64,000 bases of DNA from Pseudomonas sp. 30_B (GTDB lineage: Bacteria; Pseudomonadota; Gammaproteobacteria; Pseudomonadales; Pseudomonadaceae), in NCBI RefSeq assembly GCF_017491605.1, contig NZ_JAFGYY010000006.1:124001-188000 (forward strand), given 5' to 3'. The notes beneath the pieces were generated by a model. It was not told the DNA's origin. It saw nothing but the letters and a program-made list of their open reading frames with translations, and did no database searches. Positions 38,353-46,400 of the stretch are shown here, piece by piece; position 1 is the stretch's first letter; the number at the start of each line of letters is the position of its first letter. The position numbers and the translations under genes are program-made.

Positions 38353-39702
38353 ATGGGCAAAGCCAAGCTCAGCCTCGCCTGGCAGATCCTCATCGGCCTG
38401 GTACTCGGAATTGCACTGGGCGCCGCGCTCAATCACTTCAGCGCGGACAAGGCCTGGTGGATCAGCAATTTCCTCCAGCCAGCCGGCGACATCTTCATTC
38501 GCCTGATCAAGATGATCGTGGTGCCGATCGTGATTTCCTCGCTCATCGTCGGCATCGCCGGCATGGGGGACGCGAAGAAACTCGGTCGGATCGGCCTGAA
38601 GACCATCGTCTACTTCGAAATCATCACCACTGTCGCCATCGTGGTCGGCCTGCTGCTGGCGAACGTCTTCCAGCCCGGCGCCGGCATCGACATGAGCACC
38701 CTGGGCACTGTGGATATCTCCCAGTACGCGCAGACCGCCAAGGAAGTCGAGCACCACCATGCGTTCGTCGAGACCCTCCTCAACCTGATCCCGTCGAACA
38801 TCTTCGCGGCCATGGCCCGTGGCGAGATGCTGCCGATCATCTTCTTCTCGGTGATGTTCGGCCTGGGGCTGTCCTCGCTGCCGACGCCGACCCGCGAGCC
38901 GCTGGTGAAGATGTTCCAGGGCGTGGCCGAGGCCATGTTCCGCGTCACCCACATGATCATGCGCTACGCCCCCATCGGCGTGTTCGCGCTGATCGCCGTG
39001 ACCGTCGCCAACTTCGGATTCGCCTCGCTGCTGCCGCTGGCCAAGCTGGTGGTGCTGGTGTACTTCGCCATCGCCTTCTTCGCCTTCATGGTGCTGGGCC
39101 TGGCTGCGCGCCTGTTCGGCTTCTCCATCATCAAGCTGATGCGGATCTTCAAGGACGAGCTGATCCTGGCCTACTCCACCGCCAGCTCCGAGACCGTGCT
39201 GCCGCGCATCATCGAGAAGATGGAAGCCTATGGCGCGCCCAAGGCGGTAAGCAGCTTCGTGGTGCCCACCGGCTACTCCTTCAACCTCGACGGCTCGACC
39301 CTGTACCAGAGCATCGCGGCGATCTTCATTGCCCAGCTCTACGGCATCGACCTGTCCATCGGCCAGCAGCTGATGCTGGTGTTGACCCTGATGGTCACCT
39401 CCAAGGGCATCGCCGGCGTGCCGGGCGTTTCCTTCGTGGTGCTGCTGGCGACCCTGGGCAGCGTGGGGATTCCGCTGGAAGGCCTGGCCTTCATCGCCGG
39501 CGTCGACCGCATCATGGACATGGCGCGCACCGCGCTGAACGTGATCGGCAATGCCCTGGCCGTACTGGTGATCTCCAGGTGGGAAGGCGTGTACGACGCA
39601 CAGAAGGGCGCCCGTTACTGGGAAGCCATGCACAATGGCCGTATCGAGGCGTTCCTCGAAGGAGAGAGCTCGGAGGGCAAGCAGGGCTCCGTCGCTCATT
39701 AA
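38353..39702 (+). CDS. gltP: Glutamate/aspartate:proton symporter (DAACS family)
   Basis: 449 residues, eight helices with two re-entrant hairpins. Motifs: FIRLIKMIVVPIVISSLIVGI, AYSTASSETVLPRI (Ser-rich hairpin 1), GYSFNLDGSTLYQ (NxDGT helix 7) and GVPGVSFVVLLATLGSVG (hairpin 2). Takes up dicarboxylic amino acids with protons. AAGGGTGA precedes the ATG. Same family and neighbourhood as P. aeruginosa PA5479. Confidence 0.93.
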   Translation: MGKAKLSLAWQILIGLVLGIALGAALNHFSADKAWWISNFLQPAGDIFIRLIKMIVVPIVISSLIVGIAGMGDAKKLGRIGLKTIVYFEIITTVAIVVGLLLANVFQPGAGIDMSTLGTVDISQYAQTAKEVEHHHAFVETLLNLIPSNIFAAMARGEMLPIIFFSVMFGLGLSSLPTPTREPLVKMFQGVAEAMFRVTHMIMRYAPIGVFALIAVTVANFGFASLLPLAKLVVLVYFAIAFFAFMVLGLAARLFGFSIIKLMRIFKDELILAYSTASSETVLPRIIEKMEAYGAPKAVSSFVVPTGYSFNLDGSTLYQSIAAIFIAQLYGIDLSIGQQLMLVLTLMVTSKGIAGVPGVSFVVLLATLGSVGIPLEGLAFIAGVDRIMDMARTALNVIGNALAVLVISRWEGVYDAQKGARYWEAMHNGRIEAFLEGESSEGKQGSVAH

Positions 39703-39709
39703 GCACTTA

Positions 39710-39782
39710 CGTAGGAGCGGACTCCGTCCGCGATAGGCCCGCCTCGCGCCGGAAACCATCGCGGACAAAGTCCGCTCCTACG
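39710..39782. repeat. REP doublet (GTAGGAGCGGAC subfamily)
   Basis: Left arm CGTAGGAGCGGACTCCGTCC at 39710 and right arm ending GTCCGCTCCTACG at 39782 are inverted; starts eight bases after the gltP stop and may act as its 3' hairpin. Confidence 0.85.
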
Positions 39783-39825
39783 CAGTTGGCGAGCCCGCAG
39801 CGGTGAATAGCGGGCGTGCAATGCG

Positions 39826-39834
39826 TTATCCACA
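39826..39834 (+). promoter_or_regulatory. Exact intergenic DnaA box
   Basis: TTATCCACA, 90 bases upstream of the SpmA/B-like gene. Confidence 0.6.
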
Positions 39835-39923
39835 AGGCCCCGGCATTGTCCGGGGCCTTGTCGTTTCTGGCGCCGGGTGTGCCCGTGCCGCTATCATCCG
39901 GGCCATTCCAAGGGGGACTTTCC

Positions 39924-41153
39924 ATGCTCAATGGCCTGTGGCTGGGCTTTTTCATCGTCGCGGCGGTTACCGCGCTTTCCCGCTGGCTGCTCGGAGGCGA
40001 GGCGACCGTCTTCGCCGCCATGGTGGAAAGCCTGTTCGCCATGGCCAAGCTGTCGGTGGACGTCATGGTGCTGCTGTTCGGCACCCTGACCCTCTGGCTC
40101 GGCTTCCTGCGCATCGCCGAGAAGGCCGGTCTGGTGGAGAAGCTCGCGGTCCTGCTCGGCCCGCTGTTCCGCCGCCTGATGCCGGAAGTACCCGCCGGCC
40201 ACCCCGCCATCGGCCTGATCACCCTGAACTTCGCCGCCAACGGCCTGGGGCTGGACAACGCCGCCACGCCCATCGGCCTGAAGGCCATGAAGGCGCTGCA
40301 GGAGCTCAACCCCAGCAGCACCACCGCGAGCAACGCGCAGATCCTCTTCCTGGTGCTCAATGCCTCATCGCTGACCCTGCTGCCGGTGAGCATCTTCATG
40401 TACCGCGCCCAGCAGGGCGCCGCCGACCCGACCCTGGTGTTCCTGCCGATACTGCTGGCCACCAGCGCCTCCACGCTGGTGGGCCTGCTGAGTGTGTCGG
40501 TGATGCAGCGCCTGCGCCTGTGGGACCCTGTGGTGCTGGCCTACCTGGTCCCCGGCGCGCTGGCGCTGGGCGCCTTCATGGCGTTGCTCGCCGGCCTGTC
40601 CGCCACCGCGCTGGCGCAATTGTCCTCGCTGCTGGGCAACGTGACGCTGTTCGGCATCATCATGCTGTTCCTCCTCGTCGGTTGGCTGAAGAAGGTGCCG
40701 GTGTACGAAACCTTCGTCGAAGGCGCGAAGGAAGGCTTCGACGTCGCCAAAAGCCTGCTGCCCTACCTGGTGGCGATGCTCTGTGCTGTGGGCGTACTGC
40801 GTGCCTCCGGTGCGCTGGAAATGGCGCTGGATGGCCTCCGCTGGGCCGTGGATGGCCTGGGCTGGGACACCCGCTTCGTCGACGCGCTGCCCACCGCGCT
40901 GGTCAAGCCGTTCTCCGGCAGCGCGGCGCGGGCCATGCTGCTGGAGACCATGCAGTCTCACGGTGTGGACAGCTTCCCGGCGCTGGTGGCGGCCACGGTG
41001 CAAGGCAGCACCGAGACCACCTTCTACGTGCTGGCCGTGTACTTCGGCGCGGTGGGCATCCAGCGCGCCCGCCATGCGGTGGGTTGCGCGTTGCTGGCAG
41101 ACCTCGCCGGCGTGCTGGCCTCGATCGGCGTCTGCTACTGGTTCTTTGCCTGA
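39924..41153 (+). CDS. SpmA-SpmB fusion, nucleoside-recognition domain membrane protein
   Basis: 409 residues, about ten hydrophobic helices. The N-terminal half (LITLNFAANGLGLDNAATPIGLKAM) is SpmA-like and the C-terminal half (VEGAKEGFDVAKSLLPYLVAMLCAVGVLR; VKPFSGSAARAMLLETM; QGSTETTFYVLAVYFG) is SpmB-like; both carry the Gate/nucleoside-recognition fold. In Bacillus the separate proteins act in spore core dehydration; in a non-sporulating Pseudomonas the substrate is unknown. AAGGGGG precedes ATG 39924. Its end overlaps the convergent protease gene by 19 bases. Confidence 0.85.
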   Translation: MLNGLWLGFFIVAAVTALSRWLLGGEATVFAAMVESLFAMAKLSVDVMVLLFGTLTLWLGFLRIAEKAGLVEKLAVLLGPLFRRLMPEVPAGHPAIGLITLNFAANGLGLDNAATPIGLKAMKALQELNPSSTTASNAQILFLVLNASSLTLLPVSIFMYRAQQGAADPTLVFLPILLATSASTLVGLLSVSVMQRLRLWDPVVLAYLVPGALALGAFMALLAGLSATALAQLSSLLGNVTLFGIIMLFLLVGWLKKVPVYETFVEGAKEGFDVAKSLLPYLVAMLCAVGVLRASGALEMALDGLRWAVDGLGWDTRFVDALPTALVKPFSGSAARAMLLETMQSHGVDSFPALVAATVQGSTETTFYVLAVYFGAVGIQRARHAVGCALLADLAGVLASIGVCYWFFA

Positions 41154-41785
41154 AGGGAGTGGGCGGCGCTCTTCGCCGTCCGCGCCTCGAACAGTCGCCA
41201 TTCCCGAAGGATCACGCTGTAGGGCACGAACACGCTCAGCCGGGTCATCCCCGTCTGCTCGGGTCGATTCGCTGGCGCTGACCAGTTCTTGCTGTAGCCG
41301 ATATTGATGCCCAGCACGCTACCGTCCCTGGCAATCAGTGGACCGCCGGACATGCCCTTGGCGATCGCCGCATCATGGACGCCATAGCGCTCCCGGCTGC
41401 CTGATCCGGGTTTGACGAATGATGTCGGCCAGACCCGACCCTCGGCGCTCATCGGGATCAACAGGCTGCTGCTGCCCAGGGCGGTGACCGCTTCACCGGG
41501 ACGGAACTCGCGCCAGCGGGGAATCCGCCCATCCGCCTTGTGAGTGATGAACAGCAGGTCGCAGCCCGTGCTGCAGCGGTGTGCCTGATTGGCCAGGAAG
41601 GGAGTATGGGCGGCGGTGACGGCGTAATCGGCGTTCCATTGCACCGCCGAGGCCACCAGCACACCGGAAAGCGGCGGACCGGAAAAGACACTGAAGTAAT
41701 GATCGGTGATATTCGGGTCGGTTTCCGGGGACACCCACCCATTGCAACCCGTCAGCGCCAGGAAAAGCAGCATTCCCCACTTCAT
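41135..41785 (-). CDS. Trypsin-like serine protease lipoprotein
   Basis: 216 residues. Short signal peptide with lipobox ALTGC (Cys14). A minimal chymotrypsin-like triad can be proposed: His60 (AVTAAHTPF), Asp76 (CDLLFITHK) and Ser146 (KGMSGGPLIARDGSVLGIN). Cys71 and Cys75 may form a disulfide. No PDZ domain. Its target is unknown; it would act in the periplasm attached to a membrane. Transcribed away from an AT-rich, palindrome-bearing upstream region. Confidence 0.75.
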   Translation of the reverse strand: MKWGMLLFLALTGCNGWVSPETDPNITDHYFSVFSGPPLSGVLVASAVQWNADYAVTAAHTPFLANQAHRCSTGCDLLFITHKADGRIPRWREFRPGEAVTALGSSSLLIPMSAEGRVWPTSFVKPGSGSRERYGVHDAAIAKGMSGGPLIARDGSVLGINIGYSKNWSAPANRPEQTGMTRLSVFVPYSVILREWRLFEARTAKSAAHSLQAKNQ

Positions 41786-42101
41786 ACGCAGCTCTCCCTT
41801 TTTGTGTGGGAAAACTAACGATTAATTAAGGAATTTTCCTATATAAAATTAAGATTCGTATTCAGGAATTATCTTTAGAATTCATCTTCATACATGAAAG
41901 TTTCCTACAGAAACTTCTGTAGGAAGTTGGCGGCAGTATTGAGTACTGCCGGTATTTCTTCCGCCAGGTTTCCGTTGAATAACGTGCGGCGTTCTGCCTC
42001 ACGGCTGATCCGGACTGCCTTGACTCAAGTCAGGCTCGTCCGGGCAGGGAGGGAGAAGGATAGGGTCATCCCAATTCCTCTTCGCCAGCGGAGACCGCGT
42101 C
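41786..42101. other. AT-rich intergenic island with paired palindromes
   Basis: 316 bases between divergent genes. 41810-41910 is far more AT-rich than its surroundings (e.g. ATTAATTAAGGAATTTTCC, TATATAAAATTAAGATTC). Two inverted repeats follow: TTCCTACAGAA at 41902-41912 with TTCTGTAGGAA at 41915-41925 (2-base centre), and CGGCAGTA at 41931-41938 with TACTGCCG at 41944-41951. No gene is seen. Confidence 0.7.
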
Positions 42102-42653
42102 ATGATCACCCACTCCTCAGCCGAGCTCGCAGCCCTCGGGGCTGTTGGCGCCGATCACTGGATAGAAACCCTCGACGATGGCAGCCACGTGCTGATCCGC
42201 CCGCTGCGTGCGGAAGATCGCGAGCGCGAGCGCCTGTTCCTCGAACGCCTCTCGCCCCTGACCCGCAAGTTCCGTTTCCACGGCGAGGTGAAGATCGACG
42301 ATAAGCTGCTCGATCACCTGATGGACGTGGATTACCAGCGCACCATGGCGTTCATCGCGCTGACCCATGTCGACGGCGAGCTGCGGGAAATTGGCATCAG
42401 CCGCTATGCGGCGGTGGATGGCCAGCAGTGCGAGTGCGCGGTGACCATCGCCGACGAGTGGAAGCAACTGGGGCTGGATGTCGCGTTGATGCGCCACCTG
42501 ATCGACGTCGCCAAGCGCAACGGCTTCCGCCAGATGTACTCGATCGACTCGTCCATGGACCGCGACATGCGCGACATGTCCCGGGAGCTGGGCTTCCGCG
42601 CCCAACTCGATCCGGATGACGCCTGCCAGGTGGTTCGTCGCCTGGCCCTGTAA
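42102..42653 (+). CDS. GNAT-family N-acetyltransferase
   Basis: 183 residues. LIRPLRAEDRERERLFLERLSP at the start and the acceptor/CoA region CECAVTIADEWKQLGLDVALMRHLIDVAKRNGFRQMYSID (residues about 108-148) fit the single-domain GNAT fold; the CoA-loop Q/RxxGxG is degenerate (KQLGLD). Acetyl acceptor unknown; similar small GNATs lie in this place in P. aeruginosa. GGAG precedes the ATG. Confidence 0.8.
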   Translation: MITHSSAELAALGAVGADHWIETLDDGSHVLIRPLRAEDRERERLFLERLSPLTRKFRFHGEVKIDDKLLDHLMDVDYQRTMAFIALTHVDGELREIGISRYAAVDGQQCECAVTIADEWKQLGLDVALMRHLIDVAKRNGFRQMYSIDSSMDRDMRDMSRELGFRAQLDPDDACQVVRRLAL

Positions 42654-42673
42654 GGCCTCTGGTCCGGCGGGGC

Positions 42674-44047
42674 TCAGCCTCGCCGGCGCCACAACGCCAG
42701 GCCCAGCAACCCGGCGATCAGCAGCGCAGCCACGGCCGCCAGCGGATAGACGGCATCGTCGTCGAGCAGCGGCTTCTCGATGCGCAGGTAACCATCGTCC
42801 TTGAACAACTGTTGCGCCAGCTCGTTCACCTGCTGCAGGCTGACCTTCGCCAGGCGCTTGTCCTCGTCGGGGAACTTGCCGTCGTCGAAGTCCGCCAGCG
42901 CACCCCAGTAATAGTCTGCCAGCGTCGAGTTGCCCGGCGTGCTCCAGGCCAGCTGGGCCCTGGCCACGCGCTGGATGCGGCTGAAACGCGCCGGGTCCAG
43001 GCCGTCGTGGCGAATCCTGTCCACCACCTCGTGCAACGCCTTGAGCGTGGCGTCCTGGTCGTCACGCTCGATATCGGCGTTGAGGCTGAGGAATCCCTGG
43101 TTGGCCCATGCACTGCGCTCGCTCCACGGGCCGTACGACAGCTCGCGGCGCACCCGCAATTCGGTGTACAGCACGTCGTTCATGTAGGCCTGCAGCAGGT
43201 CCAGGGACGCGCCATCGGCTTCCCCCGGCTCGGGAAATATCCAGTGCAGCACCGCGCTCTCGCCGAACAGGCTGGTGGTCAGGGTGCGCTGGCGTTCGGC
43301 GGGCCGCTTCATCACTGGCAGCTCGCGGCGTTCCGGGGTGTCGTGATCGGTCAGGGCGCCATAGGTGCGGGTCAGGTATGCCGGCAGGCGCGGATCGAGG
43401 TCGCCGACGATGATCAGCGTCATGTTGCTCGGCACGTACCAGTCCTTGCGCAGCTGGTCCAGCTGGGCCTGGCTCAGGTGGCCGACCGGCGCCCGCTCGG
43501 CGCAGGCCAGCCCCAGTTCCACGGCGAGCTGTTCCTGGCCGGCGCGGCTGACGTTCTGGTGGTCGAGCCAGCGCTGCAGGTGTGAATAGTGGCCGCCGTC
43601 CTCGCGTACCAGCACCTGCTTGGCCGAGGCGATTTTCGGTGCGTCCAGGTGGGTGCGGGTGATGGCTTCCAGCAGCAGGTCAAGCACCTGGCGCTGGGTG
43701 GCGGCCGGCGACTCGACGACGAAGGCGGTATCGCCTTCACTGGTGTACGCGTTCCACTGGCCGCCCAGGGCCTGCATGCGGGCTTCCAGGTCGGCTTCGT
43801 CGCCGCCGTCCAGGCCGCTGAAGAACAGGTGTTCCATCAGGTGCGGCAGTTGGCGGTCGTGGCAGGAAAAGTCGCTGAAGCCGACGCCGACAATCAGACG
43901 AATGGAGACGTGGCCTTTCTCGCGGGTGGGCTTGAACAGTACCCCCATGCCGTTTTCCAGCTGATACGCCTCCACCGTCTGGCGCTGATCGGCGTACGAC
44001 CAGCCAGCGAGCAGCAGGGACAGCAGGGGAAACAACAACCAACGCAT
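42674..44047 (-). CDS. Membrane-anchored M16 (insulinase-like) zinc metalloprotease
   Basis: 457 residues. N-terminal signal or anchor (WLLFPLLSLLLAGWSYA), then an M16 domain with inverted zinc motif HLMEH at residues 69-73 and the third ligand Glu149 at the expected 76-77-residue spacing, then an M16-C like half with the R/Y region RRELSYGPWSERS. The protein ends in a single transmembrane helix (LAAVAALLIAGLLGLALWRRR), so it is probably held in the inner membrane facing the periplasm. ATG 44047 is chosen; the frame extends far upstream but that part only mirrors the opposite-strand epimerase gene. Confidence 0.85.
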   Translation of the reverse strand: MRWLLFPLLSLLLAGWSYADQRQTVEAYQLENGMGVLFKPTREKGHVSIRLIVGVGFSDFSCHDRQLPHLMEHLFFSGLDGGDEADLEARMQALGGQWNAYTSEGDTAFVVESPAATQRQVLDLLLEAITRTHLDAPKIASAKQVLVREDGGHYSHLQRWLDHQNVSRAGQEQLAVELGLACAERAPVGHLSQAQLDQLRKDWYVPSNMTLIIVGDLDPRLPAYLTRTYGALTDHDTPERRELPVMKRPAERQRTLTTSLFGESAVLHWIFPEPGEADGASLDLLQAYMNDVLYTELRVRRELSYGPWSERSAWANQGFLSLNADIERDDQDATLKALHEVVDRIRHDGLDPARFSRIQRVARAQLAWSTPGNSTLADYYWGALADFDDGKFPDEDKRLAKVSLQQVNELAQQLFKDDGYLRIEKPLLDDDAVYPLAAVAALLIAGLLGLALWRRRG

Positions 44048-44251
44048 GGGCGGAAAGCCTGGGAGAGCCTGAACGCAAAGCGACGAGGATAGCGGATTGA
44101 CCGGCGCGAACCTACCCGTTATCCGCCCTACGGTTTGGCGCCTTGCATCATCGCCTGCGGCTTCTATCGTCATTGTGGGGGCACGGGCGGGTTTACCCTC
44201 TGACGATGGCGGATCATGCCGTCGCCGCGGATGTAGAGATTCGGAGGCTGA

Positions 44252-45208
44252 ATGCGTGTCCTGATTACCGGTGCGGCCGGTTTCCTTGGCCAGAGTCTGC
44301 TCAGCGACCTGGCCGTGCAGCATCTCGACTGGACACTGATTGCCGCCGATGTCCGCTGCCTGAGCTCGAACGGCCTGCGTCCGAACATCGAACCGCTGCA
44401 ACTGGACATCAGCGTGCCCGCCAAGGTGAGGCATTGCCTGGACAAATGGCGACCCGAGGCCATCGTCCACCTTGCCGCGGTGATCAACCCCCCGCGTGAG
44501 ATGACCGAGGCGCAACTGCATGCCATCGAGGTCGGAGGCACCAGGACGCTGATCGAAGCCGCCTGCGAGGCCGGCGTCCAGCAGTTGATCGTCACCAGTT
44601 CCGGCGCTGCCTACGGCTATCACCCCGACAACGCCGAATGGATCGACGAGAGCCAGCCGCTGCGCTGCCATCCACGCTTCCTGCATGTCCGCCACAAGCA
44701 GGAAATCGAGCGGTTGCTGGCCGACATGCGGATACGTTATCCACAGCTCAAGCAACTGATCCTGAGGCCGGGCACCATCCTCGGCCGGCGTGTGCATAAC
44801 CCGCTCATCGAACTGTTCGGCCGGCGCAAGCTCCTGGGGGTCGCCGGTCATCCCAGCCGCTTCGTGTTCATCTGGGACCAGGACGTGGTGAACGTCATCC
44901 GTCAGGGGTTGGAGCAGGGCAGTGAGGGCATCTACAACCTCGCGGGCGACGGGGCGTTGTCGCTGCGCGAGATCGCCGAACTGCTCGGCAAACCCTACCA
45001 GGCCTGGCCGGCCCCCCTGCTGCGCGCCGGGCTTGGCCTGCTCAAGCCGCTGGGGCTGTCGGCCTATGGTCCGGAGCAGGTGGATTTCCTGCGCTATCGG
45101 CCGGTGCTGGACAACCGGCGGCTCAAGGAGGAGTTCGGCTATCAGCCGCGTTACTCCAGCCGGGAGGCGTTCCTGGCGTTCCTCGATACCCGCGGGATGA
45201 ACGGTTGA
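44252..45208 (+). CDS. NAD-dependent epimerase/dehydratase family protein
   Basis: 318 residues of the extended SDR type. The nucleotide-binding GAAGFLG motif is at residues 7-13, with Asp33 in the NAD-preferring position and VHLAAVINPP downstream. The usual catalytic YxxxK reads HVRHK at 145-149, so the Tyr is replaced by His while Lys149 is kept. GGAGG gives a good ribosome site. An exact DnaA box (44737-44745) lies in the coding sequence. Substrate unknown. Confidence 0.85.
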   Translation: MRVLITGAAGFLGQSLLSDLAVQHLDWTLIAADVRCLSSNGLRPNIEPLQLDISVPAKVRHCLDKWRPEAIVHLAAVINPPREMTEAQLHAIEVGGTRTLIEAACEAGVQQLIVTSSGAAYGYHPDNAEWIDESQPLRCHPRFLHVRHKQEIERLLADMRIRYPQLKQLILRPGTILGRRVHNPLIELFGRRKLLGVAGHPSRFVFIWDQDVVNVIRQGLEQGSEGIYNLAGDGALSLREIAELLGKPYQAWPAPLLRAGLGLLKPLGLSAYGPEQVDFLRYRPVLDNRRLKEEFGYQPRYSSREAFLAFLDTRGMNG

Positions 45209-45295
45209 TGCCAGGACGTTTCGTCCGGACTGTGGAAAACCTGTAGACAAGCCTGTGAAAAACCAGCCTTGGCGCGACGCCGCGACCGTCGGGTA

Positions 45296-46330
45296 TCAAC
45301 TACCCGAATGGCGACGGCGCTGGCGGTATTCGCCCGGCGTCAGGCCCGTCCAGTGGCGGAAGGCGCGGAAGAACACACTGGGCTCGGAGTAGCCAAGCAG
45401 CGCGGCGATATCGGTGGCTGGGAGGTTGCCTTCGCCGAGGTAGCGCTCCGCCAGTTGCCGGCGAGTGTCGGCGAGCAGCTGTTGATAACTGCTACCTTCC
45501 TCCGCCAGGCGCCGCTGCAGGGTGCGTTCGCTCAGGCCCAGTTCGCTGGCCAGGGCCGCGCGGCCTGGTTCGCCACGGGTGAGCTGTTCGCCCAGCAGCG
45601 CCACCACCCGGCCGCTGACGCTGGCGCTGGGCAGACGCGCCAGCAGCCCTTCGGCGTGCTGGCGCAGCAGGTCGCGCAAGGGCGCATTGGCCTGTGGCAG
45701 CGCCACGCCGACCATCGCCTTGGGCAGGCCCAGGGCATAGTCCTGGACCTCGAAATGCAGCGGACAGGCGAAGGCTGCCGCGTAGTCGTCGACGTGTTCC
45801 GGCTGGCGGTGCATGAAGCGGCAGCCGGCCAGCTGCAGGCCGGGCAGCAGGGCCTTCAGCTGGCGCGCCCAGAAGCCGAGCAGGGCCAGGGCGCGCGGGC
45901 GGGTGGCGGATTGCTCGGGATTGAGCGGGCGATAGGCGACCCAGATGACCTCGGGCTGGGCCTCGATCGTTACGTGGCCGCCTTCACCGACCAGGCGCTG
46001 ATAGCGCAGGGCCGACTCCAGGGCCTCGCCCAGCGTCGTGCTGCTTTGCAGCAGGTAACCCAGGGCGCTGAAGGAAGCCGGCGACAGCGCGCGGCCCAGT
46101 GCCAGGCCGGGCTCGGGATTGGGCAGGCGGGCCTGGATCGCGTCCCACAGCCGTTCCTGGTGAGGGAAGTCGATGCGCGCGTCGGGATCGCCGAGCTGGG
46201 CTTCCTGCAGGCCGCTGGCCGTGAGCAGAGCAGCGCGGTCGAGGCCCAGGCGGGCCGCGGCCAGCAGCACGGCCTGGGTCAGGCTGGCGCTGACCGAGGG
46301 CGTGCGATGTGTTTGAGAGCTTTCGTCCAT
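45296..46330 (-). CDS. AraC-family transcriptional regulator
   Basis: 344 residues: N-terminal arabinose-binding-like domain of the OruR/ToxR type (residues about 20-200) and a C-terminal double helix-turn-helix (LASELGLSERTLQRRLAEEGSSY; DIAALLGYSEPSVFFRAFRHWTGLTPGEYR). ATG 46330. No divergent partner gene with a clear pathway is adjacent, so the effector is unknown. Confidence 0.88.
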   Translation of the reverse strand: MDESSQTHRTPSVSASLTQAVLLAAARLGLDRAALLTASGLQEAQLGDPDARIDFPHQERLWDAIQARLPNPEPGLALGRALSPASFSALGYLLQSSTTLGEALESALRYQRLVGEGGHVTIEAQPEVIWVAYRPLNPEQSATRPRALALLGFWARQLKALLPGLQLAGCRFMHRQPEHVDDYAAAFACPLHFEVQDYALGLPKAMVGVALPQANAPLRDLLRQHAEGLLARLPSASVSGRVVALLGEQLTRGEPGRAALASELGLSERTLQRRLAEEGSSYQQLLADTRRQLAERYLGEGNLPATDIAALLGYSEPSVFFRAFRHWTGLTPGEYRQRRRHSGS

Positions 46331-46400
46331 GGCGCCCGATTCTGCCCTAACCCCGGGCCGGGGGTAACCCGTTGTTCGCGGCTTCCTGCGACGCCCGGCT

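Noticed and set aside
44048..45250. N-terminal extension of the M16 frame to 858 residues
   Set aside because: The extra part mirrors the plus-strand epimerase gene; a signal segment begins at ATG 44047.
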